The position numbers and the translations under genes were made by a program. Positions 28,031 to 39,089 of a stretch of DNA of 64,000 nt are shown in pieces. The number at the start of each line of letters is the position of its first letter. Positions within the stretch are counted from its first letter, which is position 1. The notes beneath the pieces were generated by a model. It ran no database searches and was not told the origin of the DNA. It worked only from the letters and a program-made list of their open reading frames with translations. The stretch is from Caballeronia sp. LZ062 (GTDB lineage: Bacteria > Pseudomonadota > Gammaproteobacteria > Burkholderiales > Burkholderiaceae). Location of the stretch: the NCBI RefSeq assembly GCF_031450785.1, contig NZ_JARTWB010000002.1:868001-932000 (forward strand). Reading direction: 5' to 3'.

Positions 28031-29502
28031 GTCGCGAAGTTTTGATGCTGGCGGATGCGCTGGCGCGCGAAAAGAACGTCAACAAGGACGTGGTGTACGC
28101 AGCTCTGGAGGCTGCGCTTGCTTCGGCAACGAAAAAGCTGTTCGAGGAAGATGTCGATATCCGCGTCGCGATCGACCGTGAAAGCGGCGAGCACGAGACC
28201 TTCCGCCGCTGGCGCGTGGTGCCGGACGAGGCCGGCCTCCAGGAGCCGGACCAGGAAATCCTGCTGTTCGAAGCGAAAGAGCAAAAGCCCGACGCGCAGG
28301 TGGACGACTACATCGAGGAACCCATTCCATCGATCGAATTCGGCCGCATCGGCGCGCAGGCCGCCAAGCAGGTCATTTTGCAGAAGGTGCGCGACGCCGA
28401 GCGCGAGCAGATCCTGAACGACTTCCTCGAGCGCGGCGAAAAGATCATGACCGGCTCGGTGAAGCGCCTGGACAAGGGCAATTTCATCGTCGAATCCGGC
28501 CGCGTCGAAGCACTGCTGCGCCGCGACCAGCTGATTCCGAAGGAAAACCTGCGCGTGGGCGACCGCGTGCGCGCGTATATCGCGAAGGTCGACCGCACCG
28601 CGCGCGGTCCGCAAATCGAACTGTCGCGCACCGCGCCCGAGTTCCTGATGAAGCTCTTCGAACTCGAAGTGCCGGAAATCGAACAAGGGCTGCTGGAAAT
28701 CAAGGCGGCCGCGCGCGATCCCGGCGTGCGTGCGAAAATCGGGGTGATCGCCTACGACAAGCGCATCGACCCGATCGGAACGTGCGTAGGCATCCGCGGT
28801 TCGCGCGTGCAGGCCGTGCGTAACGAGCTCGGTGGCGAGAACGTCGACATCGTGCTATGGTCGGAAGACCCCGCGCAGTTCGTGATCGGCGCCCTCGCGC
28901 CGGCAGCCGTCCAGTCGATCGTCGTCGATGAAGAAAAGCATTCGATGGACGTCGTCGTGGACGAGAGCGAACTCGCGGTCGCCATCGGCCGCAGCGGCCA
29001 GAACGTTCGACTCGCCAGCGAGCTTACCGGCTGGCAGATCAATATCATGACGCCGGACGAATCGGCGCTGAAGCAGAACGAAGAGCGCGGCAAGTTGCGC
29101 GGTCTGTTCATGGCGCGGCTGGATGTGGACGAGGAAGTCGCCGACATCCTGATCGACGAAGGCTTCACGAGCCTCGAAGAAATCGCCTACGTGCCGCTCA
29201 ACGAGATGCTCGAAATCGAAGCGTTCGACGAAGACACCGTGCACGAACTGCGCAACCGGTCGCGCGACGCGCTGCTCACGATGGCGATTGCCAACGAGGA
29301 GAAGGTCGAAGGCGTGGCGCTGGATCTCAAGAGCCTCGATGGCATGGACAACGAGCTTCTCGCGAAGCTCGCGGAGCATCAGATTCAAACCCGCGACGAC
29401 CTCGCGGAGCTGGCAGTAGATGAACTGGTCGAGATGACCGGGATGGAAGAGGATAACGCTCGCGCGTTGATCATGAAAGCACGTGAACACTGGTTCCAGT
29501 GA
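28027..29502 (+). CDS. nusA: Transcription termination/antitermination factor NusA
   Basis: A 491-residue NusA: N-terminal RNA polymerase-binding domain, S1 domain ([18 protein letters not shown]), two KH domains ([20 protein letters not shown] and [21 protein letters not shown]), and C-terminal acidic repeats ([37 protein letters not shown]). It is second in the rimP-nusA-infB operon and often autoregulates its leader in other proteobacteria. Confidence 0.98.
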   Translation: MSREVLMLADALAREKNVNKDVVYAALEAALASATKKLFEEDVDIRVAIDRESGEHETFRRWRVVPDEAGLQEPDQEILLFEAKEQKPDAQVDDYIEEPIPSIEFGRIGAQAAKQVILQKVRDAEREQILNDFLERGEKIMTGSVKRLDKGNFIVESGRVEALLRRDQLIPKENLRVGDRVRAYIAKVDRTARGPQIELSRTAPEFLMKLFELEVPEIEQGLLEIKAAARDPGVRAKIGVIAYDKRIDPIGTCVGIRGSRVQAVRNELGGENVDIVLWSEDPAQFVIGALAPAAVQSIVVDEEKHSMDVVVDESELAVAIGRSGQNVRLASELTGWQINIMTPDESALKQNEERGKLRGLFMARLDVDEEVADILIDEGFTSLEEIAYVPLNEMLEIEAFDEDTVHELRNRSRDALLTMAIANEEKVEGVALDLKSLDGMDNELLAKLAEHQIQTRDDLAELAVDELVEMTGMEEDNARALIMKAREHWFQ

Positions 29503-29594
29503 GAAATGACCATGGCGCACTGAAATATCGCGGCCAGTTCGGCCGCATGACCCGATCTAACCGCAAGGACTGATCCTTGCATCAAGAGGAATGA

Positions 29595-32579
29595 ATGGCG
29601 AGTAACAACGTAGCCCAATTTGCCGCGGAACTCAAAATGCCTGCGGGCGTGCTGCTCGAGCAGTTGCAGGCGGCTGGCGTCCAGAAAGCGAGCGCGAACG
29701 ACGACCTGTCCGAGACGGACAAGGCGCGTCTGCTCGATCATTTGCGCAAGTCGCACGGGTCCGCCGATGCCGACAAGCGCAAGATCACTCTGACCCGCCG
29801 GCATACGTCGGAAATCAAGCAATCCGACGCAACGGGTAAGGCTCGCACCATTCAGGTCGAGGTGCGCAAGAAGCGTGTGTTCGTGAAGCGCGACGAGGCC
29901 GGCATCGAGCAGCCGGCGGAAGCGCCCAATAACGTCGAAGACGAAGTCGACGAGGCCGAACTGCAGCGCCGCGAGGAAGAAGCGCGCCGCGCTGCGGAGC
30001 AACTCGAGCGCGAAGAGCGCGAGTTGAAGGAGCGTCAGGCGCGTCTCGAACAGGAAGAAGCCGAGCGCCGCGCCCGCGAGGAAGCGGCGGAAGCCGAGCG
30101 CCGCCGTCAGGAAGCGGAAGCCGAGCGCCGTGCGCAGGCCGCCGCGCAGGCTGCGGAGATTTCGCGCGCCGCACAGGCAGCGCGTCAGGAAGCGCGCACG
30201 CCGGTCGCCGCCGAAGTGAAGCCCGAAGTCAAGCAGGAAAAGCAGGACGACAGCGCCCAGCGCGAAGCCGCCGAAAAGGCAGCGGAAGAAAAGGCGGCAA
30301 GCGAACGCGCCGCCCAGCGCGAAGCCGCGAAGAAGGCGGAAGACGCGGCGCGTGAAGCCGCCGAGAAGGCGCGTCTCGAGCAGGAAGCCATTGCGAAGCG
30401 CCGTGCGGCGGCGGAAGCCGAAGCGCGCGCCATCCGCGAGATGATGAACACGCCGCGCAAGGCGCAGGTCAAGGCGCCGGAACCGGCGCCCGCGGCGAAG
30501 CCCGCCGAAGCGGCCAAGGCTGCCGAAGCGAAGGGCACGCTGCACAAGCCGGCGAAACCCGAAGGCGCGCAAGCCGCGCGTCCGGCAGCCGCGAAGAAGC
30601 CGGCGCCCGGCGCGGCAGCGCCCGCCACGACGGCGCCGACCGGCGACAAGAAGAAAGCCGGCGGCAAGGGCGGCTGGCAGCAGGACGACGCATCGAAGCG
30701 CCGCAGCATCAAGACGCGCGGCGACACGAGCGGCGGCGTCGATCGCGGCTGGCGTGGCGGTCCGAAGGGCCGTGGCAAGCATCAGGAACAAACGTCGTTC
30801 CAGGCGCCGACCGAGCCGATCGTCCGTGAAGTGCACGTGCCGGAAACCATCTCGGTGGCCGATCTCGCGCACAAGATGTCGGTGAAGGCTTCGGAAGTCA
30901 TCAAGGTGATGATGAAGCTCGGCCAGATGGTCACGATCAACCAGGTGCTGGACCAGGAAACGGCGATGATCGTCGTCGAGGAACTGGGCCATCGCGCGGT
31001 CGCGGCGAAGCTGGACGATCCCGAGGCGCTGCTTATCGAAGGCGAAGCCGCCGAGGAAACGGCAGAGCGTCTGCCGCGTCCGCCGGTCGTCACCGTCATG
31101 GGTCACGTCGACCACGGCAAGACCTCGCTGCTCGACTACATCCGTCGCGCGAAAGTGGCGGCGGGCGAAGCCGGCGGCATCACGCAGCATATCGGCGCGT
31201 ATCACGTCGAAACGCCGCGCGGCGTCATCACCTTCCTGGATACGCCGGGTCACGAGGCCTTCACGGCCATGCGTGCGCGCGGCGCGAAGGCAACGGACAT
31301 CGTCATTCTGGTGGTCGCGGCCGACGACGGCGTGATGCCGCAGACGAAGGAAGCGATCGCTCACGCGAAGGCGGGCGGTGTACCTATCGTCGTGGCGATC
31401 AACAAGATCGACAAGCCGGAAGCGAACCCGGACCGCGTGAAGCAGGAACTCGTTGCGGAAGGCGTGGTGCCGGAAGAGTACGGCGGCGATTCGCCGTTCA
31501 TCGAAGTGTCGGCGAAGACCGGCAAGGGCATCGACGATCTGCTGGAAAACGTGTCGCTGCAAGCCGAAGTGCTGGAACTGACCGCTCCGGTCGATGCCGG
31601 CGCGAAGGGTCTCGTGATCGAAGCGAAGCTCGACAAGGGCAAGGGTCCGGTCGCAACCATTCTGGTGCAGTCGGGCACGCTGAACCGCGGCGACGTGGTT
31701 CTCGCGGGCAGCGCCTACGGCCGCGTGCGCGCCATGCTGGACGAAACCGGCAAGCCGACGAAGTCCGCAGGTCCGTCGATTCCGGTGGAAATCCAGGGTC
31801 TGTCGGAAGTGCCGGCGGCGGGCGAAGAAGTCATCGTGCTGCCGGACGAGCGCAAGGCGCGCGAAATCGCGCTGTTCCGTCAAGGCAAGTTCCGCGACGT
31901 GAAGCTCGCCAAGCAGCAGGCTGCGAAGCTCGAGAACATGTTGGAGCAGATGGGCGAAGGCGAAGTGCAGAACCTGCCGCTCATCGTCAAGGCGGACGTG
32001 CAGGGTTCGCAGGAAGCGCTCGTGCAGTCGCTGCAGAAGCTCTCGACCGGCGAAGTGCGCGTGCAGATCGTGCACAGCGCGGTCGGCGCGATCAGCGAGT
32101 CGGACGTCAACCTGGCAACGGCGTCGAAGGCGGTCATCATCGGCTTCAACACGCGTGCGGACGCGCAAGCCCGCAAGCTGGCCGAATCGAACGGTATCGA
32201 CATTCGCTACTACAACATCATCTACGACGCAGTGGATGAGGTGAAGGCGGCCATGTCCGGCATGCTGGCGCCGGAGAAGCGCGAGACGGTGACGGGCACG
32301 GTCGAGGTGCGTCAGGTCATTCGCGTGCCGAAGGTCGGTCTGATCGCGGGTTGTATGGTCACGGACGGTTTCGTAAAGCGCACGTCGTCGGTTCGCGTGA
32401 TTCGCAACAACGTCGTGATCCACACCGGCGAGCTGGATTCGCTGAAGCGCTTCAAGGACGACGTCAAGGAAGTGCGTCAGGGCTTCGAGTGCGGTATCTC
32501 GATCAAGAACTTCAACGACATCGTCGAAGGCGATCAGCTGGAAGTCTTCGAAGTGACGGAAGTGGCTCGCACGCTGTAA
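29595..32579 (+). CDS. infB: Translation initiation factor IF-2
   Basis: A 994-residue IF-2. The GTPase G1 motif is GHVDHGKTS, with DTPGHEAF and NKID following. The N-terminal 400 residues have the IF2-N folded element ([20 protein letters not shown]) and then a long charged Ala/Glu/Arg/Lys-rich coiled or disordered stretch (about residues 115-400), which makes it longer than the E. coli protein (890). It places initiator tRNA on the 30S subunit. It starts 92 bp after nusA. Confidence 0.98.
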   Translation: MASNNVAQFAAELKMPAGVLLEQLQAAGVQKASANDDLSETDKARLLDHLRKSHGSADADKRKITLTRRHTSEIKQSDATGKARTIQVEVRKKRVFVKRDEAGIEQPAEAPNNVEDEVDEAELQRREEEARRAAEQLEREERELKERQARLEQEEAERRAREEAAEAERRRQEAEAERRAQAAAQAAEISRAAQAARQEARTPVAAEVKPEVKQEKQDDSAQREAAEKAAEEKAASERAAQREAAKKAEDAAREAAEKARLEQEAIAKRRAAAEAEARAIREMMNTPRKAQVKAPEPAPAAKPAEAAKAAEAKGTLHKPAKPEGAQAARPAAAKKPAPGAAAPATTAPTGDKKKAGGKGGWQQDDASKRRSIKTRGDTSGGVDRGWRGGPKGRGKHQEQTSFQAPTEPIVREVHVPETISVADLAHKMSVKASEVIKVMMKLGQMVTINQVLDQETAMIVVEELGHRAVAAKLDDPEALLIEGEAAEETAERLPRPPVVTVMGHVDHGKTSLLDYIRRAKVAAGEAGGITQHIGAYHVETPRGVITFLDTPGHEAFTAMRARGAKATDIVILVVAADDGVMPQTKEAIAHAKAGGVPIVVAINKIDKPEANPDRVKQELVAEGVVPEEYGGDSPFIEVSAKTGKGIDDLLENVSLQAEVLELTAPVDAGAKGLVIEAKLDKGKGPVATILVQSGTLNRGDVVLAGSAYGRVRAMLDETGKPTKSAGPSIPVEIQGLSEVPAAGEEVIVLPDERKAREIALFRQGKFRDVKLAKQQAAKLENMLEQMGEGEVQNLPLIVKADVQGSQEALVQSLQKLSTGEVRVQIVHSAVGAISESDVNLATASKAVIIGFNTRADAQARKLAESNGIDIRYYNIIYDAVDEVKAAMSGMLAPEKRETVTGTVEVRQVIRVPKVGLIAGCMVTDGFVKRTSSVRVIRNNVVIHTGELDSLKRFKDDVKEVRQGFECGISIKNFNDIVEGDQLEVFEVTEVARTL

Positions 32580-32600
32580 CGCATTAATACGCCGAGCCTC

Positions 32601-32638
32601 AAGGCGGAGCGGGCCTGACGGCTCGCTCCGCCTTTTTC
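32601..32638 (+). terminator. Terminator-like hairpin between infB and rbfA
   Basis: AAGGCGGAGCG/CGCTCCGCCTT (32601-32611 with 32624-32634) followed by TTTCTT. It may uncouple rbfA-truB from the upstream genes in part. Confidence 0.75.
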
Positions 32639-32674
32639 TTTGGCGCGGCGATAAGCAAGAAAGGAATCAAGATC

Positions 32675-33055
32675 ATGGCTAAAAGACGTACGTCGACGAA
32701 TCGCAACGTGCAGATCGCGGACCAGATTCAGCGCGATCTCTCGGAACTCATGCGCGAGGTGAAGGACCCGCGCATCGGTCTGGTGACGATGCAGAGTGTC
32801 GAGCTGACGCCCGACTACGCGCACGCGAAGGTCTACTTCACGACGCTCACGGGCGATCCCAAGCAGACCGAAGAAGCGCTCAACCACGCAGCCGGTCATC
32901 TGCATAACCTGCTGTTCAAGCGCCTGCACATTCATACGGTGCCGACGCTGCATTTTCACTATGACAAGACGATCGAGAAGGCCGTCGAGATGTCGCGCCT
33001 GATCGACGAAGCGAACGCGACACGCGCGAAGGATGACGACGAGGAAGGCGCGTAA
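32675..33055 (+). CDS. rbfA: 30S ribosome-binding factor RbfA
   Basis: A 126-residue RbfA, with [45 protein letters not shown] and the [14 protein letters not shown] motif of the KH-like fold. It is needed for 16S 5'-end processing and cold growth. It ends 3 bp before truB. Confidence 0.96.
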   Translation: MAKRRTSTNRNVQIADQIQRDLSELMREVKDPRIGLVTMQSVELTPDYAHAKVYFTTLTGDPKQTEEALNHAAGHLHNLLFKRLHIHTVPTLHFHYDKTIEKAVEMSRLIDEANATRAKDDDEEGA

Positions 33056-33058
33056 GCG

Positions 33059-33988
33059 ATGAGCGGCACGAAGATTCCGCGCCGCGCGCTCGACGGCGTG
33101 TTGCTGCTGGACAAGCCGCTCGGTCTGTCGAGCAACGACGCGCTGATCAAGGCGAAGCGCCTCTATCTCGCGAAAAAGGCGGGGCACACGGGCACGCTGG
33201 ATCCGCTCGCAACCGGCCTTTTGCCGCTGTGTTTCGGCGAGGCGACGAAGTTCTCGCAAGACTTGCTCGAAGCGGACAAAACGTACGAAGCGACGATGCG
33301 CCTCGGCATTCGCACGACGACGGGCGACGCCGAAGGCGAAGCCGTCGAGACGCGGGACGTCACGTGCGACGAAGCGGCCGTCGAAGGCGCGATGCAGCGT
33401 TTTCTCGGCGACATCGTGCAGGTGCCGCCGATGTATTCGGCGCTCAAGCGCGACGGCAAGCCGCTCTACGAATACGCCCGCGCTGGCCAGACGGTCGAGC
33501 GCGAGGGCCGACAGATCACGATTCACGCGCTGAAGATGATCGCGTGCGCGCTGCCGCTCGTGACGTTTCGTGTGACGTGCAGCAAGGGCACGTATGTGCG
33601 CACGCTAGCCGAGGACATCGGTGAGGCGCTGGGCTGTGGCGCGCATTTGACTGCGCTGCGTCGCACCGGAGTCGGCGCGCTGACGCTGGAAGGCGCCGTG
33701 ACGCTGGATGCGTTAGCCGCTGCGGCCGAGCCGGAACGCGACACCTGGCTGCGTCCGGTCGATGCGCTGTTGTCGACTTTCCCGGCCGTCCATCTGCACG
33801 ACGACGCGATGCGGCGCTTCCGGCACGGTCAGCGGTTGCGTCTGGAAGAGCTGGGCGAACCGGCATCCACGGGGCTTGCTACAGACACGCGAGTGCGCGT
33901 CTACGACGATGCGGGAAAGCTGCTCGGCGTCGCGCGAGCATCGGAGGGCGTGCTCGCCCCTGAGCGGTTGGTGGTGAGCGGGTCTTGA
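33059..33988 (+). CDS. truB: tRNA pseudouridine(55) synthase
   Basis: A 309-residue TruB that makes pseudouridine 55 in tRNA T-loops. The catalytic motif is AGHTGTLDPLATGLLP with Asp, preceded by GVLLLDKPLGLSSNDAL, and RVTCSKGTYVRTLAEDIG is intact. The C-terminal PUA-like part is present. It is last in the operon and followed by a bidirectional terminator. Confidence 0.97.
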   Translation: MSGTKIPRRALDGVLLLDKPLGLSSNDALIKAKRLYLAKKAGHTGTLDPLATGLLPLCFGEATKFSQDLLEADKTYEATMRLGIRTTTGDAEGEAVETRDVTCDEAAVEGAMQRFLGDIVQVPPMYSALKRDGKPLYEYARAGQTVEREGRQITIHALKMIACALPLVTFRVTCSKGTYVRTLAEDIGEALGCGAHLTALRRTGVGALTLEGAVTLDALAAAAEPERDTWLRPVDALLSTFPAVHLHDDAMRRFRHGQRLRLEELGEPASTGLATDTRVRVYDDAGKLLGVARASEGVLAPERLVVSGS

Positions 33989-34015
33989 CTGACCGCCGCG
34001 AACGCATGCACAAAT

Positions 34016-34045
34016 AAAAAGGAGAGGCCAGCGCCTCTCCTTTTT
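34016..34045. terminator. Bidirectional terminator between truB and emrB
   Basis: AAAAAGGAGAGGC/GCCTCTCCTTTTT stem (34016-34028 with 34033-34045) with a four-base loop, T-runs on both strands, between converging genes. Confidence 0.92.
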
Positions 34046-34067
34046 CATTTCTGCCGACGCATCGCGT

Positions 34068-35627
34068 TCAATGCGCCGCCGATGCCGCCGCTGCCGAATC
34101 GCCGCCGCCCGAGCGTTCGGGACGCGTGATCCAGATCAGCGCGATCAGCGCGACGAAGATGCCCGCCGAGATATAGAACATGTCGTTCACGCCGAGCTGC
34201 GCGGCCTGCTGCGTCGCCATGCTGTTAAAGAGACCGTAGGTCTGCTCCTTCGACATGCCGAGCGCGCTCATCTGCTGCATCGAATTGGCGAACGTCGGGT
34301 TATACGAGTTCGCCTGTTCGATCAATTGCGCATGATGCACGATCGAGCGATGTTCCCACGCCGTCGAGAAGATCGACGTGCCGATGCCGCCACACATGAT
34401 CCGCACGAAGTTCGACAAGCCGGAGGCAGCCGGAATGCGATGCCCCGGCAAGCCCGACAGCGTGATCGACACGAGCGGAATGAAGAAGCCCGCCATGCCG
34501 ATGCCCTGAATGAGCGTCGGCAGCGTCAGCGTCCACGTATCGACGCCGGTCGTATAGCGCGAGCGCATCCAGAAGCACAGCGCGAACACGAGGAACGCGG
34601 CCGTCGCGATGCGCCGCGGGTCCGTGCGCGGCAGGAACTTGCCGGTGATCGGCGAAAGCAGAATGGCGAACACACCGACCGGCGCCATCACCAGACCGGC
34701 GTTCGTCGCCGTGTAGCCGATGTCCGTTTGCAGCCACAGCGGCAATAGCACGAGATTGCCGAAGTAGAGTCCGTAGCCGATCGACAACGCGATCGTCCCG
34801 CCTGTGAAATTGCGCAGTTCGAAGAGCGACAGGTCGACGACCGGATGCTCCGCCGTCAGCTCCCACACGATGAAGAACGCGAACGAGATCACCGCGATCA
34901 GCGCGAGCACGACGATGGTCGTCGAGTTGAACCAGTCGAGGTCCTTGCCCTTGTCGAGCATGACCTGCAACGAGCCGACCCAGATCACGAGCAGCCCGAG
35001 GCCGACGGTGTCGATTGGCGCCTTGCGAATCGCGGAATCGCGGTCGCGGAAGATCGCGAACGTGGCGAGCGCCGCCGCGATCCCGACCGGGATGTTCACG
35101 TAGAAGATCCAAGGCCACGAGATGTTGTCGGAGATCCACCCGCCGAGCACCGGCCCGGCGACCGGCGCAATGAGCGTGGTCATCGACCACATCGATAGCG
35201 CCATCGGCGCTTTCTCGCGCGGATAGCTCGCGAGCAGCAGCGTCTGCGACAGCGGGATCATCGGCCCGGCGACCGCGCCTTGCAGCACGCGCGCGGCGAG
35301 CAGGAACGGCAGCGTCGGCGCGAGACCGCACAGCCACGATGCGAGCACGAACAGGATGATCGAGCCGAGAAAGAGCCGTACCTGTCCGAACCGCTGCGTG
35401 AGCCAGCCGGTGAGCGGCACCGAAATCGCGTTGGCGACCGCGAACGACGTGATGACCCACGTGCCTTGATCCGACGACACGCCCAGATCGCCCGAAATCG
35501 ACGGAATCGAGACGTTCGCGATCGACGTGTCGAGCACGTTCATGAACACCGCGAGCGACACGGCGATCGTCCCGATGACGAGCTTGCCGCCTGAAAGCGG
35601 CGGATGGACGACGTTAGCTTGAGACAT
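34068..35627 (-). CDS. emrB: DHA2-family drug efflux permease (EmrB-like)
   Basis: A 519-residue MFS protein of the 14-TM DHA2 family: motif A-like LTGWLTQRFGQVRLF, motif C region RVLQGAVAGPMIPLSQTLLL and the long hydrophobic segments through GIFVALIALIWI. It forms the inner-membrane pump of a tripartite proton-driven efflux system with the EmrA adaptor (24 bp upstream on the same strand) and the outer membrane factor. Substrates are probably hydrophobic toxicants. It is the last gene of the marR-nodT-emrA-emrB set. Confidence 0.93.
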   Translation of the reverse strand: MSQANVVHPPLSGGKLVIGTIAVSLAVFMNVLDTSIANVSIPSISGDLGVSSDQGTWVITSFAVANAISVPLTGWLTQRFGQVRLFLGSIILFVLASWLCGLAPTLPFLLAARVLQGAVAGPMIPLSQTLLLASYPREKAPMALSMWSMTTLIAPVAGPVLGGWISDNISWPWIFYVNIPVGIAAALATFAIFRDRDSAIRKAPIDTVGLGLLVIWVGSLQVMLDKGKDLDWFNSTTIVVLALIAVISFAFFIVWELTAEHPVVDLSLFELRNFTGGTIALSIGYGLYFGNLVLLPLWLQTDIGYTATNAGLVMAPVGVFAILLSPITGKFLPRTDPRRIATAAFLVFALCFWMRSRYTTGVDTWTLTLPTLIQGIGMAGFFIPLVSITLSGLPGHRIPAASGLSNFVRIMCGGIGTSIFSTAWEHRSIVHHAQLIEQANSYNPTFANSMQQMSALGMSKEQTYGLFNSMATQQAAQLGVNDMFYISAGIFVALIALIWITRPERSGGGDSAAAASAAH

Positions 35628-35651
35628 GTGTTGGTTCCGCGAGGCGGCCGC

Positions 35652-36914
35652 TTACATCAGCTTCGCGGCCGACGCGGACTTGGTCGCCTTGCCGCGCGAA
35701 GCGGCGGGCGAGCCCGTGCCTTGCGTAGCCGCACCGCTGCCGGCGTTCTGCTGGATGATGCGCGCGATTTCCTGATCCGCCTGCGCACCGTACTTGTCGA
35801 ACACGTTCGTCTGATAGACGGTGTTCGGCACGTTGCCCAGCTGGCCGCCTTGTTCGTCCTTGATGGTGACGTCGACGTTCATCGACAGACCGATACGCAG
35901 CGGATGCTGCTCCAGTTCCTTCGGATCCAGCTCGATACGCACCGGCAGGCGCTGCACGACCTTGATCCAGTTGCCGGTCGCGTTCTGCGCGGGCAGCAGT
36001 GAGAACGCCGAACCCGTGCCCGCCGAGAAGCCGATCACCTTGCCGTGGAACACGACGCCCGAACCGTACAGATCGGCCGTCAGTTCGACCGGCTGGCCGA
36101 TGCGCATGTGCTTGAGCTGCACTTCCTTGAAGTTCGCATCCACCCACACGCCGTTGAGCGGCACGATCGCCATCAGCGGATTGCCCGGCGCGACGCGCTG
36201 GCCGACCTGCACCGAGCGCTTCGCGACATAGCCCGTGACCGGCGCGGGCAGCGTGTTGCGCGCGTAGTTGATGTACGAATCGCGCACCTTCGCGGCGGCG
36301 GCAAGCACGTTCGGATGGTCCGCGATGGTCGTGTTCGCCGTCAGCGACCGGTTCGAGGCCAGTTCCTGCTGCGCGGCGTCGAGCGCGGCCTGCGCGCTGC
36401 GCACGGCATCACGTGCGTGCGAGATTTCTTCCTGCGATACCGCGCCCGTCTGCGCAACGGTGAGGCGGCGGCGCAGGTCGTCCTGCGCGCGCGACAAGTC
36501 GGACTTGCGCAGCGCGACTTGCGCTTCGTACTGGTTGTTGTTGACGAAGAACGTGCGCACCTGGCGCACCGTCTGCGCGAGGTTCGCTTCGGCCTGATCG
36601 AGCGCGACCTTCGAATCGGCCGGATCGAGCGCCACGAGCGGATCCCCGACCTTCACAGTCTGGGTGTCGTCGGCGTTCACGGAAACTACCGTGCCGACCA
36701 CTTGCGGCGTGATCTGCACGACGTTGCCGTTGACATACGCGTCGTCCGTCGACTCGTGGAAGCGGGCGACGAGGAAGTAGTACAGGCCGTACGCGACGCC
36801 GGCGATGAGGATGACGAGAACGATCAGCGTCATCAGCATGCGGCGCTTGCCGCTGCTTTGCTTCGGCGCGGGCGTAGGTGCGGGCGCGGCGGCGGTTTGT
36901 TGAGGGTCGCTCAT
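35652..36914 (-). CDS. emrA: EmrA-like membrane fusion protein
   Basis: A 420-residue HlyD-type adaptor: one N-terminal membrane helix (MLMTLIVLVILIAGVAYGLYYFLV), a lipoyl-like half (VNGNVVQITPQVVGTVVSVNADD), a coiled-coil hairpin (about 120-200) and a second lipoyl half (PAPVTGYVAKRSVQVGQRVAPG). It bridges the EmrB pump and the outer membrane channel. The last 30 residues are Ala/Ser/Lys-rich and variable. Confidence 0.94.
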   Translation of the reverse strand: MSDPQQTAAAPAPTPAPKQSSGKRRMLMTLIVLVILIAGVAYGLYYFLVARFHESTDDAYVNGNVVQITPQVVGTVVSVNADDTQTVKVGDPLVALDPADSKVALDQAEANLAQTVRQVRTFFVNNNQYEAQVALRKSDLSRAQDDLRRRLTVAQTGAVSQEEISHARDAVRSAQAALDAAQQELASNRSLTANTTIADHPNVLAAAAKVRDSYINYARNTLPAPVTGYVAKRSVQVGQRVAPGNPLMAIVPLNGVWVDANFKEVQLKHMRIGQPVELTADLYGSGVVFHGKVIGFSAGTGSAFSLLPAQNATGNWIKVVQRLPVRIELDPKELEQHPLRIGLSMNVDVTIKDEQGGQLGNVPNTVYQTNVFDKYGAQADQEIARIIQQNAGSGAATQGTGSPAASRGKATKSASAAKLM

Positions 36915-36966
36915 GAAGGGCTCCGAGAAATCCGTGTTGGTCTTGATGCGTGTTCTTTTGAAGGGC

Positions 36967-38490
36967 TCAGTTCGACGGCGTGGTCTGATTTGCAGCCTGC
37001 CGTTGCCCGCTGCCGTCGATGGCGAGATTCGTGCTCGTCGCGTCGAAACCGCCGCCGAGCGCGCGAATCAGCGCAATCTGCAAGTCGGTGCGTTTCAGGC
37101 GCAGATTCGTCACGGTCTGCTCGTTCGCGAGGCGGTTTTCGTCCGCCGTGAGCACTTGCAGTTGCGGCGAGAGGCCTGCCTTGTAGCGGATCACCGCCAG
37201 CTGATAGGCGCTCGTCGCGGCGGCGAGGGCGCGTTGCGCGTCGGCCATCTGCCGGTCGAGCGAGCGGATCGAGGAGATGTTGGTCGCCACGTCGTTCAGC
37301 GCGTTCACGAGCGTCTGATTGTAGTTGGCGACCACGTTATCGAAATCGGCGTAACGGCCTTTTAGCTGCGCGCGCAGGGCGCCCGCGTCGAAGATCGGCA
37401 GGTGGATCGCCGGTCCCGCCTGGATCTGCCGGCTGCTCGCCTGCAGGAAGCGGCCCCAGCCGAAGGCGTCGAAACCGAAGCCCGCCGCAAGGTTGATGTC
37501 CGGGAAGAACTCGGCCTTCGCTTCCGCGATGTCGTGCGTCGCCGCTTCGACCTGCCAGCGCGCCGCGACGATGTCCGGGCGGCGCGAGATGAGATCGGCC
37601 GGAACGTTGTCCGGCAGCGTCACGTTGACGTTCGAATCGATCACCGGATTGGCGATCTGCAAGCCGCGGTCCGGACCCTTGCCGAGCAGCGCAGCCAGCT
37701 GATAGCGCACCGACTGGATTTGCCCGTCGAGTTCGCTCAGGTTGGTCTGGCTCGTCGCCACGTTGCCTTCGGCGGTGCGGCGTTCCACGTTCGTGTCGAG
37801 GCCCGCGCTCACGCGCCCGCCGGTGATGCGGCCGACGTCCTGGCGGTTGGCGATCTCGCGCTGGGTGACATCGCGCAGCGCGTAGAGCAGGGCAAGCTGG
37901 TTATAGGTGCGCGCGACCGATGCCGCGAGCGTCACGCGCGCCTGCTGCATATCGGCCTCGGCCGCTTTCTGCTGCGAGACGGCCATGTTCAGGCGGGAGC
38001 GGTTCTTTCCCCACAGGTCCAGATCCCACGACGCGCTGGCGAGCACGTTGTTCTCGCTGAACCACGTGCCGCCGTAGGGCGGCGGAAAGAGCGCGTTGCC
38101 CGAATACAGCTCGCGCGTCCACGAATACGAGCCGTTCACGTGCGGATAGAGCGCCGAGCGCGAGCTTTCGATGTACGACGACGCCTTCGCGATGCGCGCC
38201 TGCGCCTGCGCGATGCTCGGGTTGTCCGCGACGGCTTCGTCGATCAGCTGCGGCAACTGCGGATCGCCGAACTGCTTCGCCCAGTCGAGGCTCGGCCACT
38301 GGCCGCCTTGCCCCGGCACGCTTTGCGTCGACTGCAAGGCGTCGGGCGTGGTGATCTGCTTGTCGCTCGAAATGCCCGCGTAGTTCGCGCAGCCCGCGAC
38401 CGCGAGCGCGGCCACGGCAGCCGCAACGGCGCTTTTCGCGCCGCGCAGGGCGCTGTTCGGCCTGCACGCGGACAAGGAAAGGTGTTTCAT
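36967..38490 (-). CDS. NodT-family outer membrane efflux lipoprotein
   Basis: A TolC-type outer membrane factor of 507 residues with two OEP repeats (LIDEAVADNPSIAQAQARIAK; DLISRRPDIVAARWQVEAA) and a lipobox VAGC after a signal peptide, as in NodT/OprM-type channels. ATG 38490 (MKHLSLSAC...) is preferred over the ATG at 38535. It completes the tripartite efflux system with EmrA and EmrB. Confidence 0.93.
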   Translation of the reverse strand: MKHLSLSACRPNSALRGAKSAVAAAVAALAVAGCANYAGISSDKQITTPDALQSTQSVPGQGGQWPSLDWAKQFGDPQLPQLIDEAVADNPSIAQAQARIAKASSYIESSRSALYPHVNGSYSWTRELYSGNALFPPPYGGTWFSENNVLASASWDLDLWGKNRSRLNMAVSQQKAAEADMQQARVTLAASVARTYNQLALLYALRDVTQREIANRQDVGRITGGRVSAGLDTNVERRTAEGNVATSQTNLSELDGQIQSVRYQLAALLGKGPDRGLQIANPVIDSNVNVTLPDNVPADLISRRPDIVAARWQVEAATHDIAEAKAEFFPDINLAAGFGFDAFGWGRFLQASSRQIQAGPAIHLPIFDAGALRAQLKGRYADFDNVVANYNQTLVNALNDVATNISSIRSLDRQMADAQRALAAATSAYQLAVIRYKAGLSPQLQVLTADENRLANEQTVTNLRLKRTDLQIALIRALGGGFDATSTNLAIDGSGQRQAANQTTPSN

Positions 38491-38576
38491 CGCTCGTCTC
38501 TTGAGATGAGTGTTAAAGATGGACGTTGCAACCAATTTTTCGGTGGTGAGTACGCAATGCCGGGGTCGATTGCTTG

Positions 38577-39089
38577 TCAGCGCAATGAACTGGCAGGCTT
38601 ATCACCGCTTCCCGCCGGGCAGGCCGCAGGATCGCACGTATTGGCGAGAATGCGCCTGAGCATGCTCTTCAGGAAGCCGACTTCCTCCGGTGTGAAGCCC
38701 GCGAGCAACGCATCGAGAACGCGCGTGAAGATGGCGGGCACCTTTTCCGCCATCGCGCGGCCGTCGGCCGTGAGCGCGAGGCGCACCACGCGCCGGTCTT
38801 CTTCGCTGCGCACGCGCGACAGGAGCCCGCGCTTCTCCAGCCGGTCGATCAGGCGGGTCACCGCGCTCGCGTCGATGCCGTATTCCCGCGCAATATCCGC
38901 CGCCGTCAGGCACTTGCCGACAGCCAGCATGAAGACGATGCTCGCCTGCGTGCTCGTGATGCCGAGCTCGGACGTGGTGTGCTGCGTCACCATGTTCCAC
39001 AGCGTCGACCGCACGCGGCTCAGCAAATAGCCGACGCTTTCGCTCAACACGTAGTTGTCGATCGCCGTGGGTTTGGGAGCGTCGCTCAT
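38577..39089 (-). CDS. MarR-family transcriptional regulator of the efflux operon
   Basis: A 170-residue MarR protein with the winged helix (STQASIVFMLAVGKCLTAADIA, IDASAVTRLIDRLEKRGLLSRVRSEEDRRVVRLALT). It is the first gene of the minus-strand set, 86 bp upstream of the outer membrane factor gene, so it likely represses itself and the pump and is released by a pump substrate, as EmrR does. Its promoter carries a short palindrome. Confidence 0.93.
   Translation of the reverse strand: MSDAPKPTAIDNYVLSESVGYLLSRVRSTLWNMVTQHTTSELGITSTQASIVFMLAVGKCLTAADIAREYGIDASAVTRLIDRLEKRGLLSRVRSEEDRRVVRLALTADGRAMAEKVPAIFTRVLDALLAGFTPEEVGFLKSMLRRILANTCDPAACPAGSGDKPASSLR

Noticed and set aside
29385..32423. A 1012-codon minus-strand frame antisense to infB
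   Set aside because: Shadow of infB; the Arg/His/Leu-rich translation has no recognisable fold.
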